Assembly: GCA_021733665.1 (NCBI GenBank) | Contig: JAHREI010000007.1 | Location: 62,001 to 126,000 of the forward strand | Source: Bacillus subtilis | GTDB lineage: Bacteria; Pseudomonadota; Alphaproteobacteria; Rhizobiales; Rhizobiaceae | Direction of reading: 5' to 3' | Length of the DNA stretch: 64,000 nucleotides | Shown here: positions 46,364 to 55,602 of the stretch, piece after piece | How the letters are laid out: every line of letters begins with the position of its first letter | How positions within the stretch are numbered: position 1 is the stretch's first letter | Program-made: the position numbers and the translations under genes | Notes under the pieces: generated by a model | Seen by the model: the letters and a program-made list of their open reading frames with translations, nothing else | The model's database searches: none | What the model was told of the DNA's origin: nothing

Positions 46364-48016
46364 ATGAGCGCAACAGATCAGACACTGGGCGGTTTGAGCG
46401 GGCCGGGAATACTCGACCGTGAGCGGATTATCGCCAAACCCGGATTTAACCGCTGGCTGGTGCCACCGGCGGCGCTGGCGATCCATTTATGTATCGGTAT
46501 GGCTTATGGTTTCAGCGTATTCTGGCTGCCGCTCAGCCGTGCGCTGACCGGCGATGCGGCAGGTGCCTGTACCGATATGAGCCTGCTGACTGCCCTGTTT
46601 ACCACCAGCTGTAACTGGCGTGTGGCTGATCTGGGCTGGATCTATACGCTGTTCTTTGTGTTGCTTGGCTGTTCTGCTGCGATCTGGGGTGGTTGGCTGG
46701 AGCGCGTGGGGCCGCGCAAAGCAGGTTTTGTATCGGCACTTTGCTGGTGCGGCGGCATGGTGATTGCCGCGATCGGTGTGATGACCCACCAATTATGGCT
46801 GATGTGGGTTGGTGCCGGTTTCATTGGTGGTATCGGTCTTGGTCTTGGCTATATTTCACCGGTTTCCACACTGATCAAATGGTTCCCTGATCGTCGTGGT
46901 ATGGCGACCGGTATGGCAATTATGGGTTTTGGCGGCGGTGCTATGATCGGTGCGCCAATGGCTGATCTGTTGATGGAGCATTTTAAAACGCCGGAAACAG
47001 TCGGCGTCTGGCAGACCTTTCTGGTAATGGCTGCCGGTTATTTCGTCTTCATGATGGGCGGTGCCTTCGGCTACCGTATTCCGCCAGCGGGCTGGAAACC
47101 GGAAGGCTGGGTGGCACCGCAAACTAAGAAAGCGATGATTACCAGCCGCCATGTGCATTTGCGTGATGCGCATAAGACCTCGCAATTCTGGCTGATCTGG
47201 GCAGTGCTGTGCCTGAACGTCTCTGCCGGTATTGGTGTGATCGGTATGGCATCACCAATGTTGCAGGAGATTTTCGGCGGTCGTCTGATCGGTGAGGCAG
47301 GGCTGACTTTCACAGAGCTGAGTACAGAGCAGAAGGCTGCGATTGCAGCAATTGCTGCCGGTTTTACCGGACTGATCTCACTGTTTAATATTGGTGGTCG
47401 TTTCTTCTGGGCTTCTTTGTCTGACCGTCTTGGCCGTAAGGCCACTTACTTTACTTTCTTCGCTCTTGGCATTGTACTCTACACCTTACTGCCAACTGCT
47501 GCGCATATGGGTTCGGTCACGCTGTTTGTGGTGATGGTCTGTATCATCCTGTCAATGTATGGCGGTGGTTTTGCCACGGTGCCCGCCTATCTGGCGGATA
47601 TTTTCGGCACGCAATTTGTGGGTGCTATTCACGGGCGTTTGCTGACCGCATGGGCAACGGCGGGGATCGTCGGGCCGGTCGTGGTGAATTATATCCGTGA
47701 GTTCCAGATTGCTGCCGGTGTGCCGCGCGCGCAGGTCTATGATTATACGATGTATATTCTGGCCGGTATGCTGACACTGGGTCTGATAGCGAATTTCTTC
47801 ATCAAACCGCTGGGCGATAAGTGGTTTATGTCGGATGCAGAAGTTGCCAAACTTCAGGCCGCAGTCAAAGCTGAAGCGACAGGGCCGAGTGGTTCCTTCG
47901 GCATTGGCACAGGCGGGCTGGATGCCAAAGCTGCCCTTGCATGGGCTGCTGTGGGTATCCCGATTATCTGGGGCGTGTGGACAACTTTTGAAAAATCTCT
48001 GATCCTGTTTCGTTAA
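46364..48016 (+). CDS. Oxalate/formate antiporter (OFA) family MFS transporter
   Basis: 550-residue inner-membrane protein with about 12 helices. Seen: HLCIGMAYGFSVFWLPLSRAL in helix 1, GWLERVGPRKAG, GLGLGYISPVSTLIKWFPDRRGMATG (the OFA signature region), and GRFFWASLSDRLGRKATYF. A cytoplasmic Lys/His-rich loop in the middle and a C-terminal extension make it longer than OxlT. I choose the ATG at 46364 with GAAGGGAGAA upstream. Next to fdsGBAD it most likely carries formate or a precursor such as oxalate; no oxalate decarboxylase genes are present. Confidence 0.85.
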   Translation: MSATDQTLGGLSGPGILDRERIIAKPGFNRWLVPPAALAIHLCIGMAYGFSVFWLPLSRALTGDAAGACTDMSLLTALFTTSCNWRVADLGWIYTLFFVLLGCSAAIWGGWLERVGPRKAGFVSALCWCGGMVIAAIGVMTHQLWLMWVGAGFIGGIGLGLGYISPVSTLIKWFPDRRGMATGMAIMGFGGGAMIGAPMADLLMEHFKTPETVGVWQTFLVMAAGYFVFMMGGAFGYRIPPAGWKPEGWVAPQTKKAMITSRHVHLRDAHKTSQFWLIWAVLCLNVSAGIGVIGMASPMLQEIFGGRLIGEAGLTFTELSTEQKAAIAAIAAGFTGLISLFNIGGRFFWASLSDRLGRKATYFTFFALGIVLYTLLPTAAHMGSVTLFVVMVCIILSMYGGGFATVPAYLADIFGTQFVGAIHGRLLTAWATAGIVGPVVVNYIREFQIAAGVPRAQVYDYTMYILAGMLTLGLIANFFIKPLGDKWFMSDAEVAKLQAAVKAEATGPSGSFGIGTGGLDAKAALAWAAVGIPIIWGVWTTFEKSLILFR

Positions 48017-48331
48017 AGAAGAAGGTTCAGTCTGATTGAAAACTCCGGCAGCAATGCCGGAGTTTTTTATTTCCCCATAAAAATCAAAGGTTTTTGCAAG
48101 ATGGAACGCTGTTGAAAACGACGATTTCCGGCCATTTGATGCGATGAATGATAAAACTATTCCATTTTGGTATGGGTAGTCAGAAATTGCATTGGCCTTG
48201 AAAGCTGTTCGCTGCCTATAAATTTCACGTCTGAAATTAAAAAATAAATGCCGCAAAGAGGCAAATCAATTCAGACGCAAGAGTGGGTAATGGAGTGCTG
48301 TTTGTAACAAGCAGCAGCAGGAGGACAGGCC
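48017..48331. other. Gap between the OFA transporter and pip
   Basis: 315 bases with the terminator at 48041-48070. Otherwise moderately AT-rich with no gene; it likely holds the promoter of the peptidase cluster. Confidence 0.5.
48041..48070 (+). terminator. Rho-independent terminator after the OFA transporter
   Basis: 10-bp perfect stem AACTCCGGCA/TGCCGGAGTT, GCAA loop, followed by TTTTAT; 24 bases after the stop. Confidence 0.92.
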
Positions 48332-49285
48332 GTGGCAGAACTGCGTCAGGCACGAGACAGCTTTCGTCTGAAAGTCAGCGATATTCATGAAATTGCGGTT
48401 TACGATTACGGCAATCCGGATGGTATTCCGGCTGTGTTTCTGCATGGCGGACCAGGCGCCGGTGTATCGGCCAAGCAGGTTGCCAGCTTCGATCTTGATA
48501 CCTATCGCGTCATTACTTTCGATCAGCGCGGTGCCGGACAATCAACACCAATTGCAGAATTGCGCGAAAATACCACGCAGCATCTGATTGCAGATATTGA
48601 ACGCATCCGTGAGCATTTCGGCATTGAGCGCTGGCTGGTGACCGGCGGTTCGTGGGGCTCTTGCCTGTCACTGGCCTATGGTCAGGCACATCCGGAGCGC
48701 TGCCTCGGTTTCCGCATTCACGGAATTTTCCTTGGTGACCGCGAAGACAGCGACTGGTGGTTCCACGGCTCACGAACGATTTTTCCTGATTACTGGCAGG
48801 AATTTGCAGAATTTGTGCCGGAAGATGAACGGGGCGATCTGCTGAAAGCCTATTACAAGCGTCTGACCTGCGGTGATCCGGCGGTGGAACATGCTGCGGC
48901 GCAGAGCCTGCGCGGTTTTTCTGCCCGTACACAGACATTGGAGCCGAGCGCAGAGCATGTCTCGACATTATTGCAGAGTGATGCGGCTTTGGCAGTTTCG
49001 CGCATTTTCACGCATTATTGCATGAATGGCGCCTTTATGCCTGCTAATGCGCTGCTTGATAATCTCGACCGTATCCGCCATCTGCCGGCAGAAATTGTGC
49101 AGGGGCGTTATGATACAGTGACCCCGATGGTGACAGCATGGAAGCTGAAAACCGCATGGCCGGAAGCCAATTTCACCATTGTTACTTTGTCTAATCATCA
49201 GTCGACAACCGGCCCTATGGCTGGCGCTCTTGCCGATGCTTCCGAACGTCTGGCTAAGGCCGTCAAAGCACCGGTTCACGCATAA
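48332..49285 (+). CDS. pip: Proline iminopeptidase
   Basis: 317-residue alpha/beta hydrolase of family S33 that removes N-terminal proline from peptides. HGGPGAG (oxyanion), DQRGAGQS and GGSWGSCL (nucleophile Ser) are diagnostic of the Pip family; LSNHQS near the end gives the catalytic His in place of the common GAGHS. Cytoplasmic, no signal peptide. The start is GTG at 48332 after GGAGGAC. First gene of a plus-strand block with a second peptidase and a peptide importer. Confidence 0.92.
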   Translation: MAELRQARDSFRLKVSDIHEIAVYDYGNPDGIPAVFLHGGPGAGVSAKQVASFDLDTYRVITFDQRGAGQSTPIAELRENTTQHLIADIERIREHFGIERWLVTGGSWGSCLSLAYGQAHPERCLGFRIHGIFLGDREDSDWWFHGSRTIFPDYWQEFAEFVPEDERGDLLKAYYKRLTCGDPAVEHAAAQSLRGFSARTQTLEPSAEHVSTLLQSDAALAVSRIFTHYCMNGAFMPANALLDNLDRIRHLPAEIVQGRYDTVTPMVTAWKLKTAWPEANFTIVTLSNHQSTTGPMAGALADASERLAKAVKAPVHA

Positions 49286-49311
49286 CTTCTTTTAAAATAA
49301 CGGGCAGCTTC

Positions 49312-51132
49312 ATGTTTGATACACTGAAATCCGATCCTACTGCAGTTCAGATGTCCTCCTATACGGATATCCGCAAAGCCGTAAAACCGGCCATCTCACC
49401 GGATGGCGAATTGCTGGCATTTTTGAGTGATGCAAGCGGCACCGCACAGGTCTGGATCAAGCCTTTGGCCGGTGGCGAAGCGAAGCAGCTGACCAATCTG
49501 CCGGAACCTGTCGGCACGCTGTCTTTCAACCCGAAAAGCCGTGATCTGCTGATCAGCACCGATTGGGGCGGTGACGAGCGTCATCAGTTTTGGCTGATTG
49601 AAAATGCGGAAGGTGAGCCGCGTAAGCTGACTACTGACGCAACTGTGGTACATGGCTGGGGCTGCTGGTCACCGGATGGCACGCAGATTGTCTATTCCGC
49701 CAATTACCGTGACCGCACGCACATGGATCTCTATGTGATGACGGTTGCCAGCGGTGAAGCCAAATGTGTTTATCGGGGCACTGGCTGGCGCACGCCGGCA
49801 GCTTTCACTCCGGATGGCGCAGCACTGCTGGTCAATGACTGTACCCGCGCCATGACGGATCAGAATTTCTGCCGTCTCGATCTGGCAAGCGGCGCTTATG
49901 AGGATATGTTGCCGCATCAGGGACGCGCATCCTATCAGGCTGCGAAATTTCTCAAGGACGGTTCCGGTATTCTGCTGATTTCTGATCAGGGGCGTGACTA
50001 TTCCGCTGTGATGTTCAAAGCCCATGACAGCAATGAACTTGTTGAAATTGCCGGTTTTGAAAAACAGGATGTGGAAGCACTGGCCATTGCACCGGATCAG
50101 CAGAGCGTGGCGCTGGTTCTCAACCGTCAGGGTTGGAATGAGATTGTCATCATTGACCGACAGGGCAAAGTGCAAAAATCTCTGCCGACGCCAATGCCTT
50201 GTGTGATTGCGTCTGTGGCATGGACACAGGATGGTTCCGCACTGGTGATGCCTGCGGAAGGTGCGGCAACATCCGGTGATATCTGGCGCTGTGAGGTGGC
50301 TACAGGCACCTATAGCCGTCTGACCGATGCGCCAAAGGCAAAAACTACTCTGCCGGACTTTATTGAGCCGACTGTTACCAGTGTTGCGAGCTTTGACGGA
50401 TTGGATGTTCCTTATTTCGTCTATCAGCCGACTGTTGCTGCACCTGCAAGCGGTTATCCGGTGATGATCATTGTTCATGGCGGCCCTGAAGCTCAGTGGA
50501 AGCCGGATTTCCGTGCCGATATTCAATATATGCTGGCACGCGGCATTATGGTTGTTGCGCCGAATATTCGCGGCAGCACCGGCTATGGCCGTCCTTATCA
50601 GCATCTGGACGACCGCGAATTGCGTATGGATAGTGTGGCCGATCTCAAAGCCGTGCGTCTGGCCGTGGGCAATCGTGCGGATGTTGACGACAGCCGTATC
50701 GGCGTGTTTGGCCGCTCCTATGGCGGTTTCATGGTGCTGGCGGCTCTCACTGAATATCCGGATTTGTGGAAGCTGGGTGTGGAATATTACGGCATCGCCA
50801 ATTTCCTGACTTTGATGGAAACTACCGGCCCGTGGCGCAAAGTCCTGCGCGAAGTGGAATATGGTGATGTGGCGACTATGAAAGATGCGCTGGAGCGCTT
50901 CTCGCCAATTCATAAAATGGCTGAAGTACGTGCACCGCTGATGGTGGTGCACGGGCTGGAAGATCCGCGCGTAACGCCTTGCGAGAGCGAGATGGTTTAT
51001 TCCTGCCTGCGTGGTTTGGGCAAGCCGGTGGAAATTCTGCGTATTGCGCATGAAGGCCATGGTTTTGCACGCATTGAAAACCGCCACACAGTGTTTGATG
51101 CGCTGGGACGTTTCATCGACGAAAACCTGTAA
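49312..51132 (+). CDS. S9-family prolyl-oligopeptidase-like peptidase
   Basis: 606-residue cytoplasmic peptidase with an N-terminal beta-propeller (repeats with SPDG motifs such as ISPDGELLAFLSD and WSPDGTQIVYS) and a C-terminal alpha/beta-hydrolase domain. Nucleophile FGRSYGGFMV at about 470, acid near VVHGLEDPRVTP and His in HEGHGFAR. Members (acylaminoacyl peptidase, DPP-like) cleave short peptides after Pro or release acylated residues. It follows pip after 26 bases and fits a peptide-catabolic role. Confidence 0.9.
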   Translation: MFDTLKSDPTAVQMSSYTDIRKAVKPAISPDGELLAFLSDASGTAQVWIKPLAGGEAKQLTNLPEPVGTLSFNPKSRDLLISTDWGGDERHQFWLIENAEGEPRKLTTDATVVHGWGCWSPDGTQIVYSANYRDRTHMDLYVMTVASGEAKCVYRGTGWRTPAAFTPDGAALLVNDCTRAMTDQNFCRLDLASGAYEDMLPHQGRASYQAAKFLKDGSGILLISDQGRDYSAVMFKAHDSNELVEIAGFEKQDVEALAIAPDQQSVALVLNRQGWNEIVIIDRQGKVQKSLPTPMPCVIASVAWTQDGSALVMPAEGAATSGDIWRCEVATGTYSRLTDAPKAKTTLPDFIEPTVTSVASFDGLDVPYFVYQPTVAAPASGYPVMIIVHGGPEAQWKPDFRADIQYMLARGIMVVAPNIRGSTGYGRPYQHLDDRELRMDSVADLKAVRLAVGNRADVDDSRIGVFGRSYGGFMVLAALTEYPDLWKLGVEYYGIANFLTLMETTGPWRKVLREVEYGDVATMKDALERFSPIHKMAEVRAPLMVVHGLEDPRVTPCESEMVYSCLRGLGKPVEILRIAHEGHGFARIENRHTVFDALGRFIDENL

Positions 51133-51211
51133 AGACAACACGGTTTCAGGCGCGGGTGGAGGCTCGTTCCTGAAACCGTATTCAAACGATATGCAAATTG
51201 GGAGGAACACC

Positions 51212-52636
51212 ATGAAAAATGGTGAGGTGATCTGGGATCTGGTGGATGCGAAGAAACGTGAGTTTGAAGAACTCAGCGACCGCGTTTGGGGTATGCCTGA
51301 AATTGCCTATACGGAATATAAATCCTGCGCCGAGCATACACAGATGCTGCGTGATCAGGGTTTCAAGATTACGGAAAATGTGGCTGGTATCCCGACTGCC
51401 GTGATCGGTGAAGCCGGTGAAGGCGGGCCTGTTATCGCTATTCTCGGTGAATATGATGCATTGCCGGGTCTAAGCCAGGAAGCCGGTATTGCTGAGCCGC
51501 GTCCGATCCCGGGCACAGGTCACGGCCATGGCTGCGGCCATAATCTGCTGGGTTCTGCAGCACTTCTCGCAGCAACAGCTGTGAAAGACTGGCTGGAACA
51601 GAACGGTAAAAAAGGCCGTGTGCGTTATTACGGTTGCCCTGCGGAAGAGGGCGGTGCTGCCAAGGCTTTCATGGTGCGCGCCGGTGCTTTTGATGATGTG
51701 GATATTGCCATTTCATGGCATCCGGCTTCGTTCACGCAAGTGGATGATGCCCAGTCGCTGGCGAATACCCGCATGGACTTCGAGTTTACCGGTCGTGCGT
51801 CCCACGCTGCTGCTGCACCACATCTCGGCCGTTCCGCTCTCGATGCGGTTGAACTGATGAGCGTTGGCTGCAACTATCTGCGCGAGCATATTCCGGCAGA
51901 TTGCCGTCTGCATTATGCCTATCTCAATGCCGGTGGTATCGCGCCGAACGTAGTGCAGGCCAAAGCGAAAGTCCGTTATGCAATCCGCGCAACCGATCTG
52001 CCGGGCATGTTCTCGCTCAATGAGCGTGTGAAAAAAGTAGCGCAGGGCGCTGCTATGATGACCGAAACCACGGTCGATATTTCCATCATGAGTGCGGTGT
52101 CCAATCTGCTCGGCAATACGCCGCTGGAAATCGCCATGCATTCCAATATGGAGCGTCTCGGCGGCGTACCGTTTGATGATGCTGATCGTGCTTTTGCTGC
52201 GAAAATTCAGGCAACGCTGTCTGCAGAAGATATTGAAACCGATTACCTGCGTGTTGGTCAGCCTTTCGCTGAAAATGCACCGCTTTGCGATTATGTACTG
52301 CCACGCGAACAGACAGGCGTGCCGATGATTGGTTCTACCGATCTGGGCGATGTCAGCTGGGCGGTGCCGACTGTGCAGGCACGTGTTGCCACCCATGCGA
52401 TCGGCTCACCTGGTCACTCATGGCAGATCACTGCGCAGGGCAAAATGCCGGCCGCGCATAAAGGCATGGTCTATGCGGCTAAAGTTATGGCCGGAACTGC
52501 ACTGGATGTGATGCAGGATGAGAGCATTCTCAATGCTGCCAAAGCTGATCATCAGGCACGTATGGCGAAAACGCCTTATACCTGCCCGATTCCGCCGGAG
52601 GTTAACCCGCCATTACAGCCGCGTCCTGCTAAATAA
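51212..52636 (+). CDS. M20-family amidohydrolase, AbgB-like
   Basis: 474-residue zinc amidohydrolase. GEYDALPGLSQEAG, GTGHGHGCGHNLLGSAAL, CPAEEGGAAK and a late TDLGDVSWAVPT are the pattern of AbgB (p-aminobenzoyl-glutamate hydrolase) and related M20D enzymes. AbgB works with AbgA; no AbgA-like partner is present, so a broader N-acyl amino acid or amide substrate is likely. I choose the ATG at 51212, right after GGGAGGAA; the frame runs back through the end of the S9 gene but with no matching homology. Confidence 0.88.
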   Translation: MKNGEVIWDLVDAKKREFEELSDRVWGMPEIAYTEYKSCAEHTQMLRDQGFKITENVAGIPTAVIGEAGEGGPVIAILGEYDALPGLSQEAGIAEPRPIPGTGHGHGCGHNLLGSAALLAATAVKDWLEQNGKKGRVRYYGCPAEEGGAAKAFMVRAGAFDDVDIAISWHPASFTQVDDAQSLANTRMDFEFTGRASHAAAAPHLGRSALDAVELMSVGCNYLREHIPADCRLHYAYLNAGGIAPNVVQAKAKVRYAIRATDLPGMFSLNERVKKVAQGAAMMTETTVDISIMSAVSNLLGNTPLEIAMHSNMERLGGVPFDDADRAFAAKIQATLSAEDIETDYLRVGQPFAENAPLCDYVLPREQTGVPMIGSTDLGDVSWAVPTVQARVATHAIGSPGHSWQITAQGKMPAAHKGMVYAAKVMAGTALDVMQDESILNAAKADHQARMAKTPYTCPIPPEVNPPLQPRPAK

Positions 52637-52659
52637 AATGGCTGAATAAAATCAATCGG

Positions 52660-52682
52660 CATGGCGGTGATCTGCCGCCATG
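52660..52682 (+). terminator. Hairpin between the M20 gene and the binding protein gene
   Basis: 8-bp stem CATGGCGG/CCGCCATG with a seven-base loop, without a T-tract directly after. It may be an attenuator or an mRNA processing site. Confidence 0.45.
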
Positions 52683-52721
52683 TCCTTTATCAACGCAAAT
52701 AATGATAAACAGGGGATAAAG

Positions 52722-54341
52722 ATGAAGACCAATAAATTTTTGAGCCGCAGTTCTGCAGTAGCATTGCTTGCCGGTACTGCTGCTCTTGCTGGTGCAACAT
52801 TTGCATCGGAAGCTGCCTCACCGCCAAACGCACTGGTGATGGCATGGAATATTGATGCGATCAGCACTTTCGATCCGGCACAGATCGGCGAAGTGGTGAG
52901 CAACGAAATTATTCAAAATACTTGCGATCCGCTGGTTGATTTTGACCCGAAAGATGAAACCAAAATTCTGCCGCGTATGGCGAAAAGCTGGGACGTATCG
53001 GAAGACGGTTTGCAGATTACTTTCCATCTGCGCGATGACCTGAAATTTGATAATGGCGAAAAGGCCACAGCCGGTGATCTGGCATGGTCGTTACAGCGCG
53101 TTGTGAAATTGGGTTTCGGTAATGCTGCAACACTGACCGAATATGGTTTCGTCAAAGAGAATGTTGATACCGCGATTACAGCGCCGGATGACAATACAGT
53201 CGTCTTTAAACTCGATAAGCCGTATCCGGTTAATCTCATCCTGTCGGCAATTGCCGCCAACCGTGTTGCCACAATGCTTAATCAAAAAGTGCTGATGGCC
53301 AATCAGGTTGAAGGCGATATGGGCAACAAGTATCTGGCTACCCGTACCGACTGCGTAGGCCCTTACAAGCTGATGCGCTGGAATCCTGCAGAAGTTGTTC
53401 TGTTGCAGGCCAGTGATAATTACTGGGGTGAAGCACCGAAGCTGAAACAGGTTCTGATCCGTCACGTGTCGGAAGCCGGTACCCAGCGGCTGCTGCTGGA
53501 AAAAGGCGATATTGATATCGCCCGTGATCTGACACCTGAAGATCTGAAAGATCTGGAAGCACAGGACAAAGTTACAGTCTCCCGCGCTTTGAAACCGACC
53601 TTGTTCTACTGGAACTTCAACAACGCTGACCCGATTTTCAACAATGAAAAAGTGCGTCACGCAATGCGCTATCTCATTGATTATGATGGTCTGGCAAAGA
53701 CTGTGATGCACAATGTCGGCGTACCGCGTGCGAGCTTTGTGCAGCTTGGTGCTTTCGGCGCATTGGATGAAAAAGAAGGCCAGCCATTCACTCTGGATGT
53801 TGATAAAGCCAAGGCGCTTCTCGCCGAAGCCGGTCATCCGGATGGTTTTGAAACCACGATGTTTATCGGTACTGCACCTTATGCAGCCCCGATTGCTCAG
53901 AGTATTCAGGATGCAGCGGCCAAAGCCGGTGTGAAAATCAAGATTGAACGTATGGCCAATGCCCAGCTGTTCAGCCGTATCCGTGGCCGTGAATTCCAGA
54001 CCTCGCTGATGGGCTGGGCGACCGCTGTGCCGGATGCGCATGGCAATGCCTCACGCCAGATTTTTAATCCGGATAACCGTATGGAAGCCAAGCAGACCAT
54101 GTATCCGAGCTGGCGCGCGAGCTATTTCGATGAAGCTGTGAACAAGGAAGTGGATGCTGCCTTGTTTGAAAAAGATGAAGCCAAACGTGCTGAGCTTTAT
54201 CACGCGCTTCAGAAAGAGATGATGGAAAAAGGCCCGCAGGCCTATATGTTCCAGATCTATAATGTTGCCGGTATTAACAAGGGTATCACGAATTGGGAGT
54301 GGAACGGTTTCCGCACCTATTATGATACAGCAGCTAAATAA
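52722..54341 (+). CDS. Dipeptide-type ABC transporter substrate-binding protein
   Basis: 539-residue family-5 solute-binding protein. A signal peptide at 1-31 (ending GATFASEA) predicts a periplasmic location. Family segments: DISTFDPAQIGEVVSNEII-like start, WDVSEDGLQITFHLRDDLKFDNG, and the C-terminal QIYNVAGINKGITNWEWNG. DppA/OppA proteins deliver peptides, but members also bind nickel, heme or opines, so the ligand is not fixed. The ATG at 52722 follows AGGGGATAAAG. The permease and ATPase genes follow. Confidence 0.93.
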   Translation: MKTNKFLSRSSAVALLAGTAALAGATFASEAASPPNALVMAWNIDAISTFDPAQIGEVVSNEIIQNTCDPLVDFDPKDETKILPRMAKSWDVSEDGLQITFHLRDDLKFDNGEKATAGDLAWSLQRVVKLGFGNAATLTEYGFVKENVDTAITAPDDNTVVFKLDKPYPVNLILSAIAANRVATMLNQKVLMANQVEGDMGNKYLATRTDCVGPYKLMRWNPAEVVLLQASDNYWGEAPKLKQVLIRHVSEAGTQRLLLEKGDIDIARDLTPEDLKDLEAQDKVTVSRALKPTLFYWNFNNADPIFNNEKVRHAMRYLIDYDGLAKTVMHNVGVPRASFVQLGAFGALDEKEGQPFTLDVDKAKALLAEAGHPDGFETTMFIGTAPYAAPIAQSIQDAAAKAGVKIKIERMANAQLFSRIRGREFQTSLMGWATAVPDAHGNASRQIFNPDNRMEAKQTMYPSWRASYFDEAVNKEVDAALFEKDEAKRAELYHALQKEMMEKGPQAYMFQIYNVAGINKGITNWEWNGFRTYYDTAAK

Positions 54342-54354
54342 CTGACCGCGAAAG

Positions 54355-54382
54355 ACCTGCCGCTTGCATTGCGGCGGCAGGT
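54355..54382 (+). promoter_or_regulatory. First intercistronic hairpin after the binding-protein gene
   Basis: 9-bp stem ACCTGCCGC/GCGGCAGGT, 14 bases after the stop. Such structures commonly stabilise the upstream mRNA and reduce read-through in importer operons. Confidence 0.6.
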
Positions 54383-54417
54383 AAGTTCCGGAATTGATAT
54401 TCCGGCATTCAGTCAGG

Positions 54418-54479
54418 TTGCAGCACATTTTCTTTATTTTCCCGGCACCTTTTTTGGTGCTGAAAGCCGTGTGCTGCAA
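54418..54479 (+). promoter_or_regulatory. Second intercistronic hairpin before the permease genes
   Basis: 10-bp outer stem TTGCAGCACA/TGTGCTGCAA encloses an inner hairpin GGCACC-TTTTTT-GGTGC. It ends 35 bases before the first permease start. Confidence 0.55.
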
Positions 54480-54514
54480 ATTCTCCTTTTCCCGATATTG
54501 ACGGAAACATTGCC

Positions 54515-55594
54515 ATGACGACGCCCGAAACTTTGGAAGATGCGGAGTTTGAAAATGAGGTCTATCATGATCCTCATCCCGTTCTTCTCTTTCTCGCCGC
54601 CGCCGCACGCCTGATCATCTCCGTGGCGATTACGCTGCTCGGTCTGGTCACGCTGACTTTTTTCATCAGCCGTCTTTTGCCGCTTGATCCGGTGATCGCG
54701 ATGCTGGGAGATAATATCTCTCAGGAAGCCTATGATACGATGTATCGTAAGCTTGGCCTCGATCAGCCGTTGATCGTACAATATGGCCTTTATATTAAAA
54801 ATGCCGTGATGTTTGATTTCGGCAATGCTCTGACCTCCGGCAGACCGGTGCTGGAAGATATCGGCCGCGTATTCCCTGCCACTATTGAGCTTGCAACCGT
54901 TGCGATTATCATCGGTACCGGTTTTGGTATTCCGCTCGGCGTGTTCTCGGCAATGTATCGTAATTCACCGCTGGATCATCTGGTGCGTATGCTCAGCCTG
55001 CTCGGTTATTCCACGCCGAACTTCTGGCTTGGCTTAATGGCTTTGCTGGTATTCTATGCCGGTCTCGGCTGGATCGGTGGCCCGGGTCGTATTGATTTCA
55101 TCTATGAATTCTCTGTTGAACCGACAACCGGCTTCCTGCTGCTCGATAGCGCGATGCAGGGGCAGTGGGATGCATTCGGCAATGCTTTCAGCCATATCAT
55201 CATGCCTGCGCTTATTCTGGCTTTCGGCTCCATGGCCTATATCAGCCGTATGACCCGTGGTTTCATGATCGAGCAGCTCAATCAGGAATATATCATTACC
55301 GCCCGCGTGAAAGGCCTGTCATGGTCGCGCACTGTTTGGGGACATGCATTCCGCAATGTCGCCGTGCAGGTGGTGACAGTTGTTGCTCTGTCCTATGCGT
55401 TCCTGCTCGAAGGTGCCGTGCTGACTGAAACCGTGTTCGCATGGCCGGGTTTTGGCCGCTATCTCACCAATGCTCTGATGGCCGGTGATATGAATGCTGT
55501 GGTCGGCTGTACGCTGATCGTGGGTATTCTCTTCGTTGTCATCAATCTGATCAGTGATCTGCTTTACCGCGTCTTTGATCCGCGTACACGATAG
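54515..55594 (+). CDS. Dipeptide-type ABC transporter permease (DppB-like)
   Basis: 359-residue inner-membrane permease with about six helices. A long acidic N-terminal tail precedes helix 1 (SVAITLLGLVTLTFFISRL). The EAA loop is seen as YIITARVKGLSWSRTVWGHAFRN. SLLGYSTPNFWLGL and TETVFAWPGFGRYL are strongly conserved in DppB/OppB. It pairs with the next gene. Confidence 0.94.
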   Translation: MTTPETLEDAEFENEVYHDPHPVLLFLAAAARLIISVAITLLGLVTLTFFISRLLPLDPVIAMLGDNISQEAYDTMYRKLGLDQPLIVQYGLYIKNAVMFDFGNALTSGRPVLEDIGRVFPATIELATVAIIIGTGFGIPLGVFSAMYRNSPLDHLVRMLSLLGYSTPNFWLGLMALLVFYAGLGWIGGPGRIDFIYEFSVEPTTGFLLLDSAMQGQWDAFGNAFSHIIMPALILAFGSMAYISRMTRGFMIEQLNQEYIITARVKGLSWSRTVWGHAFRNVAVQVVTVVALSYAFLLEGAVLTETVFAWPGFGRYLTNALMAGDMNAVVGCTLIVGILFVVINLISDLLYRVFDPRTR

Positions 55595-55602
55595 GTGCTT
55601 TC

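Noticed and set aside
49669-51213. 514-codon minus-strand open frame opposite the S9 peptidase
   Set aside because: It mirrors a well-supported gene, with His/Arg-rich composition typical of antisense frames and no recognisable domain.
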